Notes: generated by a model from the sequence alone, not told the origin. A stretch of DNA of 64,000 nucleotides from Streptomyces chartreusis (GCF_008704715.1 NZ_CP023689.1:8680001-8744000); one strand, 5' to 3'. Shown: positions 16,505 through 25,480, counted from the first letter of the stretch. Program-made: numbers and translations.

Positions 16505-16834
16505 ATGAAGAAGCGCAGCATGCTCGCCATTGCCTCCCTGGCCACCGGATTCGTCGTCGCGGCGGTCACTCCGTCCCACTCGGTCGAGAACTCCGGCACC
16601 TCCGGCACCGGGTCCCCTTCGGCCGGACTGCCCGGCACCACCGGTGGCCAGGTCAAGGCCGCCGGCCTGGACATGACCGGCAAGAAGCTCGGCGGCCTCG
16701 GCACCACCGGTACGACCAAGCTCGCCGGGGTCAACGTGGACCAGGCGCTGGACACCTTCGGCAAGGCGATCAACCGCGAGACGGACCGGGCCGTGAACAA
16801 CGCCCCGCACGGGAAGCCCGGAAAGAAGGGCTGA
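16505..16834 (+). CDS. small secreted protein of unknown function
   Basis: This 109-residue protein has a clear signal peptide (MKKRSMLAIASLATGFVVAAVTPSHS, cut near residue 26) and a mature part rich in Gly, Thr and Lys (GTSGTGSP, LGGLGTTGTTKLAG) with no recognisable domain. Similar small secreted proteins are widespread in Streptomyces, and I know of no function. The ribosome-binding site is weak. It is followed 21 bases later by a hairpin terminator, so it is probably a separate transcription unit. Confidence 0.7.
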   Translation: MKKRSMLAIASLATGFVVAAVTPSHSVENSGTSGTGSPSAGLPGTTGGQVKAAGLDMTGKKLGGLGTTGTTKLAGVNVDQALDTFGKAINRETDRAVNNAPHGKPGKKG

Positions 16835-16855
16835 CGAGCCCGCCGACCCGACCGC

Positions 16856-16896
16856 ACGGCGCCGCTGCCCCGCATCCGAGGGGGCTCCGGCGCCGT
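16856..16896 (+). terminator. hairpin after small secreted protein gene
   Basis: ACGGCGCCG at 16856-16864 pairs with CGGCGCCGT at 16888-16896 around a 23-base loop, 21 bases after the stop codon. Confidence 0.65.
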
Positions 16897-16980
16897 TGTC
16901 ATGCGCTCTCTACGAGAGCTGGTTTCCGTGGCAGGGTGGAGCGGGCAAGCCACAGGGGGCCAAACAGAAGAGGGGGAAAC

Positions 16981-18024
16981 GTGATCGTTTGGATCAACGG
17001 CGCTTTCGGTGCGGGGAAGACCACCGCCGCACGGGAACTGATCGAGCTGATCCCGAACAGCACGCTCTTCGACCCCGAGGTCATCGGCGGAGCACTCACC
17101 CACCTGCTCCCGCCCAAACACCTCACCGAGGTCGGTGACTTCCAGGACCTGCCGATCTGGCGCCGTCTCGTGATCGACACGGCAGCCGCACTGCACGCCG
17201 AGCTCGGCGGGACCCTCGTGGTCCCGATGACGCTGCTGCGCCAGGAGTACCGCGACGAGATCTTCGGCGGTCTCGCCGCCCGCCGCATCACCGTCCAGCA
17301 TGTGCTCCTCACCCCGGCGGAAACGATCCTGCGGGAGCGAATAGCGGGCCGGGAGGTCCCGCCGGAGCTGCCCGACGGCGAGATACGGATCCGGCAGTGG
17401 TCGTACGACCACATAGAGCCGTATCGCACCGCGCTCGGCTCCTGGCTCACCGCCGATGCCTACCCGGTCGACAACAGCGGTCTGACGCCGTACGAGACCG
17501 CTGTCCGGATCGCCGAGGCGGTCGGTGACGGGACGGTTCCGGTCTGCGACATCGTGCAGACGCCCGAGCCCACCGCCGAGACCCTCGCCGCGGGCGTCCT
17601 CCTCTTCGACGAGCAGGACCGGGTGCTGCTCGTCGATCCCACGTACAAGCCCGGCTGGGAGTTCCCCGGCGGTGTCGTCGAGCGCGGTGAGGCACCGGCG
17701 CGGGCGGGCATTCGTGAGGTCGCGGAGGAGACGGGGATACGACTCGACGACGTACCGCGCCTTCTGGTCGTCGACTGGGAGCGGCCCATGCCTCCTGGCT
17801 ACGGCGGTCTGCGGCTGCTCTTCGACGGCGGCCGGCTCGACTCCGAGGAGGCTGGGCGTCTGCTGCTGCCGGGACCCGAGCTGCGCGACTGGCGCTTCGT
17901 CACCGAGGAGGAGGCCGCCGAACTGCTGCCGCCGGTGCGCTACGAGCGCCTGCGCTGGGCGCTCAGGGCACGTGAACGCGGGGCGGCGCTCTACCTGGAG
18001 GCGGGCATTCCGCAGCCTTCCTGA
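16981..18024 (+). CDS. P-loop kinase-like domain fused to a Nudix hydrolase
   Basis: The 347-residue protein is a two-domain fusion. Residues 1-185 form a P-loop NTPase resembling small-molecule kinases (IVWINGAFGAGKTT, Walker A 7-15; RQEYRDEIFGG; RERIAGRE lid-like segment). Residues 200-347 form a Nudix hydrolase with a complete box GX5EX7REVAEETGI at 231-253. Nudix enzymes cleave nucleoside diphosphates linked to another group; the kinase part could act on a related nucleotide or cofactor. GTG 16981 has GAGGGGG 5 bases upstream. Its last 34 bases overlap the end of the convergent phosphotransferase-like gene. Confidence 0.85.
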   Translation: MIVWINGAFGAGKTTAARELIELIPNSTLFDPEVIGGALTHLLPPKHLTEVGDFQDLPIWRRLVIDTAAALHAELGGTLVVPMTLLRQEYRDEIFGGLAARRITVQHVLLTPAETILRERIAGREVPPELPDGEIRIRQWSYDHIEPYRTALGSWLTADAYPVDNSGLTPYETAVRIAEAVGDGTVPVCDIVQTPEPTAETLAAGVLLFDEQDRVLLVDPTYKPGWEFPGGVVERGEAPARAGIREVAEETGIRLDDVPRLLVVDWERPMPPGYGGLRLLFDGGRLDSEEAGRLLLPGPELRDWRFVTEEEAAELLPPVRYERLRWALRARERGAALYLEAGIPQPS

Positions 18025-19049
18025 GCGAGCCGCAGCTCCGCGTCGGGGAACGGGGTCAGCCTGCTCTCGTTCTGGAGCTGCCGGGCGAAGTCGCCCATGA
18101 CGGCGGCGAGCGGCGCGTAGCGCTCGATGATGCCGGCGGCGGCCCGCGGGATCCCCCGGGCCGGCTCGCCGTCGGCGCAGGCACGCACGAAGGTCTCGCG
18201 GCCGTCCCGGTCATGGCCGTACAGGGCGGTCGCGAGCCAGTTCACGTAGTGGAAGGCGGTGTATACGCGGTCGTAGTCCCGGTGCCGCTCGAAGAAGTCC
18301 CGCTCCTGCGGGGTGAGCGGGAAGCGGGCGGAGAGGGCGAGGCCGTAGTCGGCGAGGTACAGCCGCTGCCCGTCGGTGAGGAAGTTCTGGAAGTGGGCGT
18401 CGAAGTGCAGCAGGCGCTCCTCGCGCAGGAAGCCGGTGACGGCCGTGAGCTCCTTGTCCACGAAGGCGCACGCGGCGTCGGCGTCGTCCGTGCGCACCCG
18501 GGCGTCCAGCCAGTCGCTCAGGGTGTACGGCACGTACTCCAGAAACAGCACCAGGCTCGCCGACGCCGTCCGCAGCCCCTCCAGCCGCTCGCGCACCTGC
18601 GGGCCGCCGCCCCAGAAGGCGACGACCCGCTCCAGGTCGGCGAGCAACTCGTGGGGCGGCTGCGGGGTGTCGGGCAGGACCCGCCAGTGATGGGTCAGCG
18701 GGAAGCCCTGGAACCGGTCGGCCAGTACCCAGTTGGTGGTCATCGTGTGCACGGCGAGTTCGCGCCAGGCACCGAACCCCGGGCTGCCGATCCCGTAGTG
18801 GAAGTAGGCAGGCAGGTCCAGCAGGTTCGCCGTGGAGCGGACGTTCTCCGGCCGCAGCTCGACGTCGGTGAGCGGCACCCGCTTCACGAACACCTGTCCG
18901 CCGTCCACCTCGACCAGCGCCGAACGCCCGCCGATCCCGGTGCCGAGCGGTGTGCCCGACTCCACGAGAGCGGCGAGTTCACGGTCGGAGAGCAGCGCGA
19001 GCGACGTGGCGATCTCGGTGTGGGCGGCGAGGCGTTCGGTACGGGTCAC
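17991..19049 (-). CDS. protein-kinase-like phosphotransferase of unknown substrate
   Basis: This 352-residue protein has the remnants of a protein-kinase-like fold: VEVDGGQVFVKRVPL (Lys strand), a linker LVLFLEYVPYTLSDWL, then a catalytic loop LLHFDAHFQNFL (Asp, Asn placed as in HxDxxxxN of aminoglycoside phosphotransferases) and the metal strand LYLADYGLAL (DYG instead of DFG). It probably phosphorylates a small molecule or protein, but I cannot name the substrate. GTG start at 19049. The 3' end overlaps the convergent Nudix fusion by 34 bases. It is possibly co-transcribed after the peptidase gene upstream, with 25 bases between them. Confidence 0.75.
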   Translation of the reverse strand: MTRTERLAAHTEIATSLALLSDRELAALVESGTPLGTGIGGRSALVEVDGGQVFVKRVPLTDVELRPENVRSTANLLDLPAYFHYGIGSPGFGAWRELAVHTMTTNWVLADRFQGFPLTHHWRVLPDTPQPPHELLADLERVVAFWGGGPQVRERLEGLRTASASLVLFLEYVPYTLSDWLDARVRTDDADAACAFVDKELTAVTGFLREERLLHFDAHFQNFLTDGQRLYLADYGLALSARFPLTPQERDFFERHRDYDRVYTAFHYVNWLATALYGHDRDGRETFVRACADGEPARGIPRAAAGIIERYAPLAAVMGDFARQLQNESRLTPFPDAELRLAQEGCGMPASR

Positions 19050-19074
19050 GCACCCATCCTCACCGCCGCGACCC

Positions 19075-20430
19075 TCAACTCGCCGCGTAATTCCGCAGGA
19101 ACAGCGCCTCGGCGACCGACAGCCGCTCCAGCTCCTGCGGCGACACGCTCTCGTTCACGGCGTGGATCTGCGCCTCCGGCTCGCTCAGGCCGATCAGGAG
19201 GATCTCCGCGTCCGGGTACAGCGCGGCGAGGGTGTTGCACAGCGGGATCGAGCCGCCCTGGCCGGCGTACTGCATCTCCTGGCCGGGGTACGCCACCGCC
19301 ATCGCGTCCGCCATCGCCTGGTACGCCGGGCTGCTGGTGTCGGCGCGGAACGGCTGGCCCTGGCCGGTCTGCTCGGTGCGCACCCGGGCGCCCCACGGCG
19401 TGTGGTTCTCCAGGTGGGCCTGGAGCAGCTTGGTCGCGTCGGCCGCGTCCACGCCCGGCGGCACCCGCAGGCTCAGCAGGGCACGCGCGCTCGACTGCAC
19501 CGACGGGGTGGCGCCGACGACCGGCGGGCAGTCGATGCCGAGGACCGTGACGGCCGGGCGGGCCCAGATGCGGTCGGCGACCGTGCCGGAGCCGAGCAGC
19601 TCGACGCCGTCGAGGACCTTGGCGTCGTCGCGGAACTGCTGCTCGTCGTACTGGAGCCCCTGCCACGACGACTCGCCGGTCAGCCCGTCCACCGTCGTCG
19701 AACCGTCCTCGGCGCGCAGCGAGTCCAGTACGCGGATCAGCGCGCCGAGCGCGTCCGGCGCGGCCCCGCCGAACTGGCCGGAGTGCAGGTTGCCTTCGAG
19801 GGTGTCGATCTGCACGCGCACCGAGGTCATGCCCCGCAGGGTGGAGGTGACCGTGGGCAGTCCGACGCGGAAGTTGCCCGCGTCGCCGATCACGATGGTG
19901 TCGGCGGCCAGCAGTTCGGGGTGCTGCTCGGCGTAGCGCTCCAGACCGCCGGTGCCCATCTCCTCCGAGCCCTCGGCGATCACCTTCAGGTGTACCGGCA
20001 CGCCGCCGTTCGCCTTGAGCGCGCGCAGCGCCAGCAGGTGCATGATGAGGCCGCCCTTGCAGTCGGCGGCCCCGCGTCCGTACCAGCGGCCGTCGCGCTC
20101 GGTGAGCTCGAAGGGCGGGGTGCTCCAGGCGGCCTCGTCCAGCGGGGGCTGCACGTCGTAGTGGGCGTACAGCAGGACCGTCTTCGCGCCCTCGGGCCCG
20201 GGCAGGTGGCCGTACACCGACTGAGTGCCGTCGGGGGTGTCGAGCAGGGCGACGTCCTCGAAGCCCTCGGCGCGCAGCGCGTCGGCGACCCAGCGGGCGG
20301 CGCCCTCGCTCTCGCTCTTCGGGAACTGGTCGAAGTCCGCCACCGACTTGAACGCCACCAGTTCGGTGAGCTCCGCCCGCGCCCTGGGCATCAGCGAGGC
20401 GACGGTCTCGGCGACCGGATTCGACGACAT
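19075..20430 (-). CDS. M20 family dipeptidase/metallopeptidase
   Basis: The 451-residue enzyme shows the M20 zinc peptidase layout: LLYAHYDVQPP with the first metal His/Asp, GRGAADCKGGLIMH, EGSEEMGTGGLE with the catalytic Glu pair, DAGNFRVGLPTV, a dimerisation domain, and a C-terminal metal His in EAQIHAVNESV. It should hydrolyse dipeptides or N-acyl amino acids in the cytoplasm. ATG 20430 follows AAGGAG at 8-base spacing. The gene is divergent from the geranylgeranyl-reductase-like gene with 133 bases between them. Confidence 0.92.
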   Translation of the reverse strand: MSSNPVAETVASLMPRARAELTELVAFKSVADFDQFPKSESEGAARWVADALRAEGFEDVALLDTPDGTQSVYGHLPGPEGAKTVLLYAHYDVQPPLDEAAWSTPPFELTERDGRWYGRGAADCKGGLIMHLLALRALKANGGVPVHLKVIAEGSEEMGTGGLERYAEQHPELLAADTIVIGDAGNFRVGLPTVTSTLRGMTSVRVQIDTLEGNLHSGQFGGAAPDALGALIRVLDSLRAEDGSTTVDGLTGESSWQGLQYDEQQFRDDAKVLDGVELLGSGTVADRIWARPAVTVLGIDCPPVVGATPSVQSSARALLSLRVPPGVDAADATKLLQAHLENHTPWGARVRTEQTGQGQPFRADTSSPAYQAMADAMAVAYPGQEMQYAGQGGSIPLCNTLAALYPDAEILLIGLSEPEAQIHAVNESVSPQELERLSVAEALFLRNYAAS

Positions 20431-20563
20431 GGGCACGCTCCTTGTGGGTGCGACGTTATACGTGTGAGTGCTGTGATCCTCCCACAGCGGCCTGCGACGA
20501 TGCCCGCCGTAGGATGCGGGGGACAGCAGCAGCGGGCGGCTTGATCGGGAGCAGTAGACCATC

Positions 20564-21820
20564 GTGAGCAGCGAGAACTCTTCGGCGGACGACGTGCAGC
20601 AGGTGTGGGACGTCGTCGTGGTGGGTGCGGGACCGGCGGGGGCCTCGGCCGCGTACGCGGCGGCGGTCGCCGGGCGGCGCGTACTGATGCTGGAGAAGGC
20701 CGAGCTGCCGCGCTACAAGACATGCGGCGGCGGCATCATCGGACCCTCCCGGGACTCGCTGCCGCCCGGCTTCGAGCTGCCCTTCCGGGACCGGGTGCAC
20801 GCGGTGACGTTCTCGAACAACGGCCGTTTCACCCGCACCCGCCGCTCCAAGCAGATGCTGTTCGGTCTGATCAACCGGCCCGAGTTCGACCAGCAACTCG
20901 TCGAGCACGCGCAGAAGGCGGGCGCCGAGGTGCGCACCGGCGTCACCGTCCAGCGCGTCGAACAGCACGGCTCGGCGGTGCCGGACCGGCGCTCCGTCGC
21001 CGTCGTCCTGCAGGGCGGCGAGACGCTGCTCGCGCGGGCCGTGGTAGGCGCGGACGGCAGCGCGAGCCGTATAGGAGCGCATGTCGGGGTGAAGCTCGAC
21101 CAGGTCGATCTCGGTCTCGAGGCGGAGATCCCGGTGCCGGAGACGGTCGCCGAGGACTGGAAGGGCCGGGTCCTCATCGACTGGGGCCCGATCCCCGGGA
21201 GTTACGGCTGGGTGTTCCCCAAGGGCGACACGCTCACGGTCGGTGTCATCTCGGCGCGCGGCGAAGGCGCCGCGACCAAGCGGTACTTGGAGGAGTTCAT
21301 CGGGCGGCTCGGCCTCGCCGGCTTCGAACCGAGCATCTCCTCCGGGCATCTGACCCGCTGCCGGGCGGACGACTCCCCGCTGTCGCGCGGGCGGGTGCTG
21401 GTGTGCGGTGACGCGGCGGGACTGCTGGAGCCGTGGACACGGGAGGGCATCTCGTTCGCGCTGCGGTCGGGGCGGCTCGCGGGGGAGTGGGCGGTGCGGA
21501 TCGCCGAGGCGCACGACGCCGTGGACGCCCGGCGCCAGGCTCTGAACTACGCCTTCGCGATCAAGGCGGGACTCGGCGTCGAGATGAGCGTCGGCAAGCG
21601 GCTGCTGACGGTGTTCGAGCGCCGTCCCGGGCTCTTCCACGCGGCGCTGACCGGTCTGCGGCCGGCCTGGAAGGCGTTCATGGACATCACCCGCGGCTCG
21701 ACGTCGCTGGGCGAGCTGGTCCGCGCCCACCCCATGGCCCAGCGCGCCCTGACCGCGATGGACCGCCGCCAGGCGCCGGTGGGCGACCCGGTACCGGCGG
21801 GCGACGAGGCGACCTCCTGA
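20564..21820 (+). CDS. geranylgeranyl reductase family FAD-dependent oxidoreductase
   Basis: This 418-residue flavoprotein has the FAD dinucleotide loop VVVVGAGPAGASAA, the PRYKTCGGGI segment with the family cysteine, a central GADGS motif, and the second FAD motif VLVCGDAAGLLEPWTREGI. The group reduces isoprenoid double bonds (menaquinone tails, geranylgeranyl lipids) and related polyenes at the membrane. Without its substrate context I can only say that it reduces or oxidises a hydrophobic substrate. GTG start at 20564 with GGGAGCAG upstream. It stands alone on its strand. Confidence 0.9.
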   Translation: MSSENSSADDVQQVWDVVVVGAGPAGASAAYAAAVAGRRVLMLEKAELPRYKTCGGGIIGPSRDSLPPGFELPFRDRVHAVTFSNNGRFTRTRRSKQMLFGLINRPEFDQQLVEHAQKAGAEVRTGVTVQRVEQHGSAVPDRRSVAVVLQGGETLLARAVVGADGSASRIGAHVGVKLDQVDLGLEAEIPVPETVAEDWKGRVLIDWGPIPGSYGWVFPKGDTLTVGVISARGEGAATKRYLEEFIGRLGLAGFEPSISSGHLTRCRADDSPLSRGRVLVCGDAAGLLEPWTREGISFALRSGRLAGEWAVRIAEAHDAVDARRQALNYAFAIKAGLGVEMSVGKRLLTVFERRPGLFHAALTGLRPAWKAFMDITRGSTSLGELVRAHPMAQRALTAMDRRQAPVGDPVPAGDEATS

Positions 21821-21848
21821 CGGTCCCCTGCTCGGCAAGGGTGCCGGT

Positions 21849-22298
21849 TCACTTCTGGACGGTGATCCGGAAGACGGGGTGGTCGGGGGCGCAGGCGATG
21901 ATCTCCTCGTCGGAGGACTTCGCGGTGACGCCCTGGAAGTACTGGTTGACCTCCCAGCCCCACTTCTCCAGATAGGTCCGCAGGAGCGGGAGCTTCTCCG
22001 AGTCGGGAAGCTCCACCGCGGTGAACTCGCGGACCTTGCGGCCGACCCGCAGCTCCCCGCCCCCTGCGGCACGCATGTTGCGCACCCACTGCGAGTGGCC
22101 GCGGGCCGAGACGAGGTACTGCGCGCCTTCGTGGACGTGCGGGTTGACCGGGATGCGCTGCATCCTGCCGCTCTTGCGACCGCGCACCGACATCTCCGCC
22201 GTGCCCGCGATGCTGAGCCCGTGCCGGGCCAGCCAGCCGATCACGCTGTTGAGGCGGACGTTCAGCGGACTGCCCTTGAGGTAGTACGGCGACGACAT
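21849..22298 (-). CDS. nitroreductase family deazaflavin-dependent oxidoreductase
   Basis: The 149-residue protein matches the actinobacterial DDN/F420-dependent split-barrel family: an amphipathic N-terminus (YYLKGSPLNVRLNSVIGWLARHG), TAEMSVRGRKSGRMQRIPVN for the F420 phosphate, then YLVSARGHSQWVRNMRAAG and a C-terminal ACAPDHPVFRI. Members use reduced coenzyme F420 to reduce quinones, nitro groups or fatty acids. ATG 22298 has GGGAG 7 bases upstream. It is divergent from a TetR gene, and palindromes between them make it the likely TetR target. Confidence 0.9.
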   Translation of the reverse strand: MSSPYYLKGSPLNVRLNSVIGWLARHGLSIAGTAEMSVRGRKSGRMQRIPVNPHVHEGAQYLVSARGHSQWVRNMRAAGGGELRVGRKVREFTAVELPDSEKLPLLRTYLEKWGWEVNQYFQGVTAKSSDEEIIACAPDHPVFRITVQK

Positions 22299-22322
22299 GG
22301 AGACTCCCGGAGAACGAGTTGA

Positions 22323-22337
22323 GAGAGCACTGCTCTC
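22323..22337. promoter_or_regulatory. TetR operator candidate GAGAGCA-C-TGCTCTC
   Basis: A perfect 7-bp-arm palindrome, 24 bases upstream of the nitroreductase start. Related copies follow: TGAGAGCAGTGTGCAC near 22340-22355 and GAGCGGTGCTC near 22378-22388, close to the TetR gene. Several operators in a divergent region fit autoregulation plus control of the neighbour. Confidence 0.65.
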
Positions 22338-22432
22338 GCTTGAGAGCAGTGTGCACGAGAATGGCGATCCAAAGCAAGAGCGGTGCTCTCGATTGTGTGC
22401 ACTGCTCCGTCTTTCGTGGGAGACTGCCTCAC

Positions 22433-23125
22433 ATGAGCAGCACCGCACAGGGCGCCCGCGCCCGCGCCAGGATGGAAGTCACCGCGGCCATCAAGGACGA
22501 GGCCCGCAGACAGCTCGCCGCCGAGGGCGCCGCCAAGCTGTCGCTGCGCGCCGTGGCCCGCGAACTCGGCATGGTCTCCTCCGCGCTCTACCGCTACTTC
22601 CCCAGCCGGGACGACCTGCTGACCGCTCTCATCATCGACGCCTACGACTCCCTCGGCGAGAGCGCGGAGGCCGCGCACGCGGAGGTCGCGGACGCCGGAC
22701 CCGTCCGGCGCTGGTCGGCGGTGGCGGACGCCGTACGCGCCTGGGCGCTGCGCAGTCCGCACGAGTACGCGCTGATCTACGGCTCGCCCGTGCCGGGATA
22801 CATCGCCCCCGACACCACGGTCCCGCCCGCCTCCCGCGTCGGCCTCCTCCTCATCGGCATCCTCCGGGACGCCCACCGGCGCGATGTTCTCGCCGAGCCG
22901 CCGGCCCTGCCCGCCGGCCTGCGCACCGAGGCCGAGCGCATGACGGCCGACCTGGCCCCCGACCTCCCCCCGGCGACGGTCGTCGCGCTCGTCGCGGCCT
23001 GGGCACAGCTCTTCGGGCTCGTCGGGTTCGAGCTGTTCGGGCAGTTCAACCGGGTCGTGGAGGACAGGGAGCCGTTCTTCCGCCATGCCGTGGTCCGGCT
23101 CGCTCACGGAGTGGGCCTGGAGTGA
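22433..23125 (+). CDS. TetR/AcrR family transcriptional regulator
   Basis: From ATG 22433 the protein has 230 residues. The N-terminal HTH is clear (EVTAAIKDEARRQLAAEGAAKLSLRAVARELGMVSSALYRYFPSRDDLLTAL), followed by an all-helical ligand-binding domain of the TetR_C_13 (WHG) type, with HEYALIYGSPVPGYIAP. In-frame codons reach back to 22319 but would run through the operator region. It probably represses itself and the divergent F420-type oxidoreductase gene through the GAGAGCA palindromes. Confidence 0.92.
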   Translation: MSSTAQGARARARMEVTAAIKDEARRQLAAEGAAKLSLRAVARELGMVSSALYRYFPSRDDLLTALIIDAYDSLGESAEAAHAEVADAGPVRRWSAVADAVRAWALRSPHEYALIYGSPVPGYIAPDTTVPPASRVGLLLIGILRDAHRRDVLAEPPALPAGLRTEAERMTADLAPDLPPATVVALVAAWAQLFGLVGFELFGQFNRVVEDREPFFRHAVVRLAHGVGLE

Positions 23126-23255
23126 GCCGCGGGACCCGGCCCGAGGGGCACCGCCTGCGGAAGTCCGGGGTGGGGGACGTACTTCGCGGGGAGTACGCGT
23201 GATCACCACGCGCGGGTGACGCCGCCGGGCGGTCGGCGCGTCTAGCGTGGCGGGC

Positions 23256-24500
23256 ATGGACGAGCAGCAGGCACGCCGCGGCGGCGGTCCGCCGATGTGG
23301 TGGCGGCACGGCCCGCCGTGGTGGAACAGGTGGGAGGACGGCGAGGAGCGCGTCCAGCGCTGGCCCTGGCGCTCCACTCTGCTGATCACGTTCTTCGTGA
23401 TGGCCGGCTCGAACTACGCGGCGCGCGGCCAGCACGACCGCGAGGACCTCGACCCCTTCGCCCGCGTCCTGCTGCTCGTCGCCGGCGGACTGCTGCTGTG
23501 GCGCAAGCGCCACCCCGTGGCCGTCGCGTTCGGCACGACCGCCGCCGCCATGGTCTACCTCGGCGCCGGATACCCCTACGGACCGGTCTTCCTGACCGTC
23601 GCCGTGGCCTGCTTCAACGCCATCGTCATGGGGCACCGCAAGGCCGCCTGGACGGCGGTCGGAGTGCTCTGGGTCGCCCATGTGCTGGTGGGGCACTGGC
23701 TCTACGAGTGGCTGCCGCCCTCCGGCGACCCGGCCGCCCCCTGGGGGCAGGAGGGCGTGATCGCCGCCTGGGTCGCGGCGATCGTGGCGGTGTCGGAGCT
23801 GGCCAGGACCAGACGCGAGCAGTGGGTGAAGGAGCGCGCCGAACGGGCGCAGGCGGCCCGGCGGCGGGCCGACGAGGAACGGCTGCGGATCGCACGCGAA
23901 CTGCACGACGTCCTCGCACACAGCATCTCCGTGATCAACGTCCAGGCGGGCGTCGGCCTCGCGCTGCTCGACACCGACCCCGAACAGGCACGCTTGGCGC
24001 TGACCACCATCAAGGCCAAGAGCAAGGAGGCGCTCGGCGAGGTCCGCCAGGTCCTCGACACGCTGCGTACCCCCGGCGACGCCCCGCGCGCCCCCGCCCC
24101 CGGTCTCGACCGGCTGCCCGAACTGGTCCGGCAGGCCGCGAGCGCCGGCCTCACCGTCGACGTCGAGGGCGAGCCGCCCCGCCTGGCGCCCGGCACCGAC
24201 CTCGCCGCCTTCCGGATCGTGCAGGAGGCCCTGACCAACGTCGTACGCCACTCCGGATCACGGCACGCACGGGTGCACCTCGATCACGGCGACGGCGCGA
24301 CACTGCGGCTGCGCATCGACGACGACGGACCCGCGACCGGCGCCGACGCGGGCGGCAGCGGCAACGGGTTGGCCGGAATGCGGGAGCGGGCGGCAGCGCT
24401 CGGTGGCACGATCGAGGCGGGCGCGCGCGACGACGGCGGGTTCCGGGTGCTCGCCGTACTGCCGCTCAAGGCACCCGCCGAGACGAAGGAGGACCGGTGA
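23256..24500 (+). CDS. two-component sensor histidine kinase (NarL/DesK class)
   Basis: The 414-residue kinase has an N-terminal membrane domain of about five helices (roughly residues 40-180), a HisKA_3 dimerisation segment LRIARELHDVLAHSISVINVQAG with phosphoacceptor His217, and a C-terminal HATPase with the N box EALTNVVRHS and the G box GNGLAGMRERA. There is no large extracellular loop, so it probably senses a membrane state or hydrophobic ligand. Its stop overlaps the response regulator start (GTGA), so the two are translationally coupled. ATG 23256 is preferred over GTG 23247. Confidence 0.93.
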   Translation: MDEQQARRGGGPPMWWRHGPPWWNRWEDGEERVQRWPWRSTLLITFFVMAGSNYAARGQHDREDLDPFARVLLLVAGGLLLWRKRHPVAVAFGTTAAAMVYLGAGYPYGPVFLTVAVACFNAIVMGHRKAAWTAVGVLWVAHVLVGHWLYEWLPPSGDPAAPWGQEGVIAAWVAAIVAVSELARTRREQWVKERAERAQAARRRADEERLRIARELHDVLAHSISVINVQAGVGLALLDTDPEQARLALTTIKAKSKEALGEVRQVLDTLRTPGDAPRAPAPGLDRLPELVRQAASAGLTVDVEGEPPRLAPGTDLAAFRIVQEALTNVVRHSGSRHARVHLDHGDGATLRLRIDDDGPATGADAGGSGNGLAGMRERAAALGGTIEAGARDDGGFRVLAVLPLKAPAETKEDR

Positions 24501-25162
24501 TCCGCGTACTGCTCGCCGACGACCAGTCACTGGTGCGGGCCGGCTTCCGCGCGCTGCTCGACGCGCAGCCCGACATCGAGGTGGCCGGCGAGGCCGCCGA
24601 CGGCGACGAGGCGCTGCGCAAGGTGCGCGAACTGCGGCCCGACGTCGTCCTGATGGACATCCGCATGCCGCTCCTCGACGGACTCGCCGCGACCCGCCGG
24701 ATCACCGACGACGACGCGCTGGCGGGGGTGAAGGTGGTCATGCTCACCACCTTCGAACTCGACGAGTACGTCTTCGAGGCGATTCGCTCGGGTGCCTCCG
24801 GCTTCCTGGTCAAGGACACCGAACCGGACGAACTCCTGCGTGCCGTACGGGCCGTGGTCGAGGGCGACGCGCTGCTGTCGCCCGGTGTGACCCGCCGTCT
24901 GATCGCCGAGTTCGCCGCCCGCTCCAAGGAACCCGCGGCCGCCGACACGCTCACCGAACTCACCGAGCGCGAGCGGGAGGTGATGGCGCTGGTCGGCATC
25001 GGCCTGTCCAACGAGGAGATCGCCCGCCGCCTGGTGGTCAGCCCGCTCACCGCGAAGACCCACGTCAGCCGGACCATGGTGAAGCTCGGCGCCCGCGACC
25101 GTGCCCAACTCGTGGTGCTGGCCTACGAGTCGGGGTTGGTGCGGCCCGGCTGGTTGGGCTGA
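24497..25162 (+). CDS. LuxR-type response regulator (NarL/FixJ)
   Basis: This 221-residue regulator has an N-terminal receiver domain with the acidic pair in LLADDQ, phosphoacceptor Asp54 in LMDIRMP, the Thr/Lys switch residues (MLTTFE, VKDTEP) and a C-terminal GerE/LuxR HTH (LTEREREVMALVGIGLSNEEIARRLVVSPLT). GTG 24497 is preceded by AAGGAGG inside the kinase gene and overlaps its stop by 4 bases. It is the cognate partner of the kinase. The 3' end overlaps the convergent DUF6332 gene by 40 bases. Confidence 0.95.
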   Translation: MIRVLLADDQSLVRAGFRALLDAQPDIEVAGEAADGDEALRKVRELRPDVVLMDIRMPLLDGLAATRRITDDDALAGVKVVMLTTFELDEYVFEAIRSGASGFLVKDTEPDELLRAVRAVVEGDALLSPGVTRRLIAEFAARSKEPAAADTLTELTEREREVMALVGIGLSNEEIARRLVVSPLTAKTHVSRTMVKLGARDRAQLVVLAYESGLVRPGWLG

Positions 25163-25407
25163 GACTCCCGGCGGAACCGCGTCAGGACGCTGACGACCCG
25201 GGCGAAGAACAGCACGACCGCGACCGTGGTGCCGACGCCGACGAGTGTGCCGCGGGTGCCCTTCGACAGGTCGAAGACGTATGCCGGCCCGACGATCGCC
25301 GCGAACAGCAGCGCCGCCGCGAACGCCGCGCTGAACAGCGCGTACCCGATCTCGACGGTGATCGCGTCCCGCTCGGCCTGACCGCGCCGTCCCCCGTGAC
25401 TCTCCAT
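25123..25407 (-). CDS. DUF6332 family small membrane protein
   Basis: This 94-residue protein has two predicted membrane helices (about residues 17-42 and 53-74) with a basic, polar N-terminus and C-terminus. It matches the Streptomyces-specific DUF6332 family of unknown function. ATG 25407. Codons upstream to 25464 cross a strong hairpin and are unlikely to be translated. Its end lies inside the response regulator gene, a 40-base convergent overlap. Confidence 0.75.
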   Translation of the reverse strand: MESHGGRRGQAERDAITVEIGYALFSAAFAAALLFAAIVGPAYVFDLSKGTRGTLVGVGTTVAVVLFFARVVSVLTRFRRESQPNQPGRTNPDS

Positions 25408-25425
25408 CCCTCGAGTCAAACAGGG

Positions 25426-25462
25426 GTGTGCCCGGCGGAGCAAGCGGCTCCGCCGGGCACAC
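25426..25462 (-). terminator. 15-bp hairpin downstream of MFS gene
   Basis: GTGTGCCCGGCGGAG at 25426-25440 and CTCCGCCGGGCACAC at 25448-25462 form a perfect 15-bp stem with a 7-base loop. It lies beyond the MITE-like element, about 200 bases after the MFS stop, and probably was that gene's terminator before the insertion. It also lies just upstream of the DUF6332 start. Confidence 0.7.
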
Positions 25463-25480
25463 ATGGGAGTGCGTCCCCCC

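Noticed and set aside
15272..16810. Upstream extension of the alpha-galactosidase frame to a 1188-residue protein
   Set aside because: The part above 15271 runs antisense through the epimerase and small secreted protein genes; GC-rich DNA keeps such frames open. The signal peptide and ribosome-binding site fix the start at 15271.
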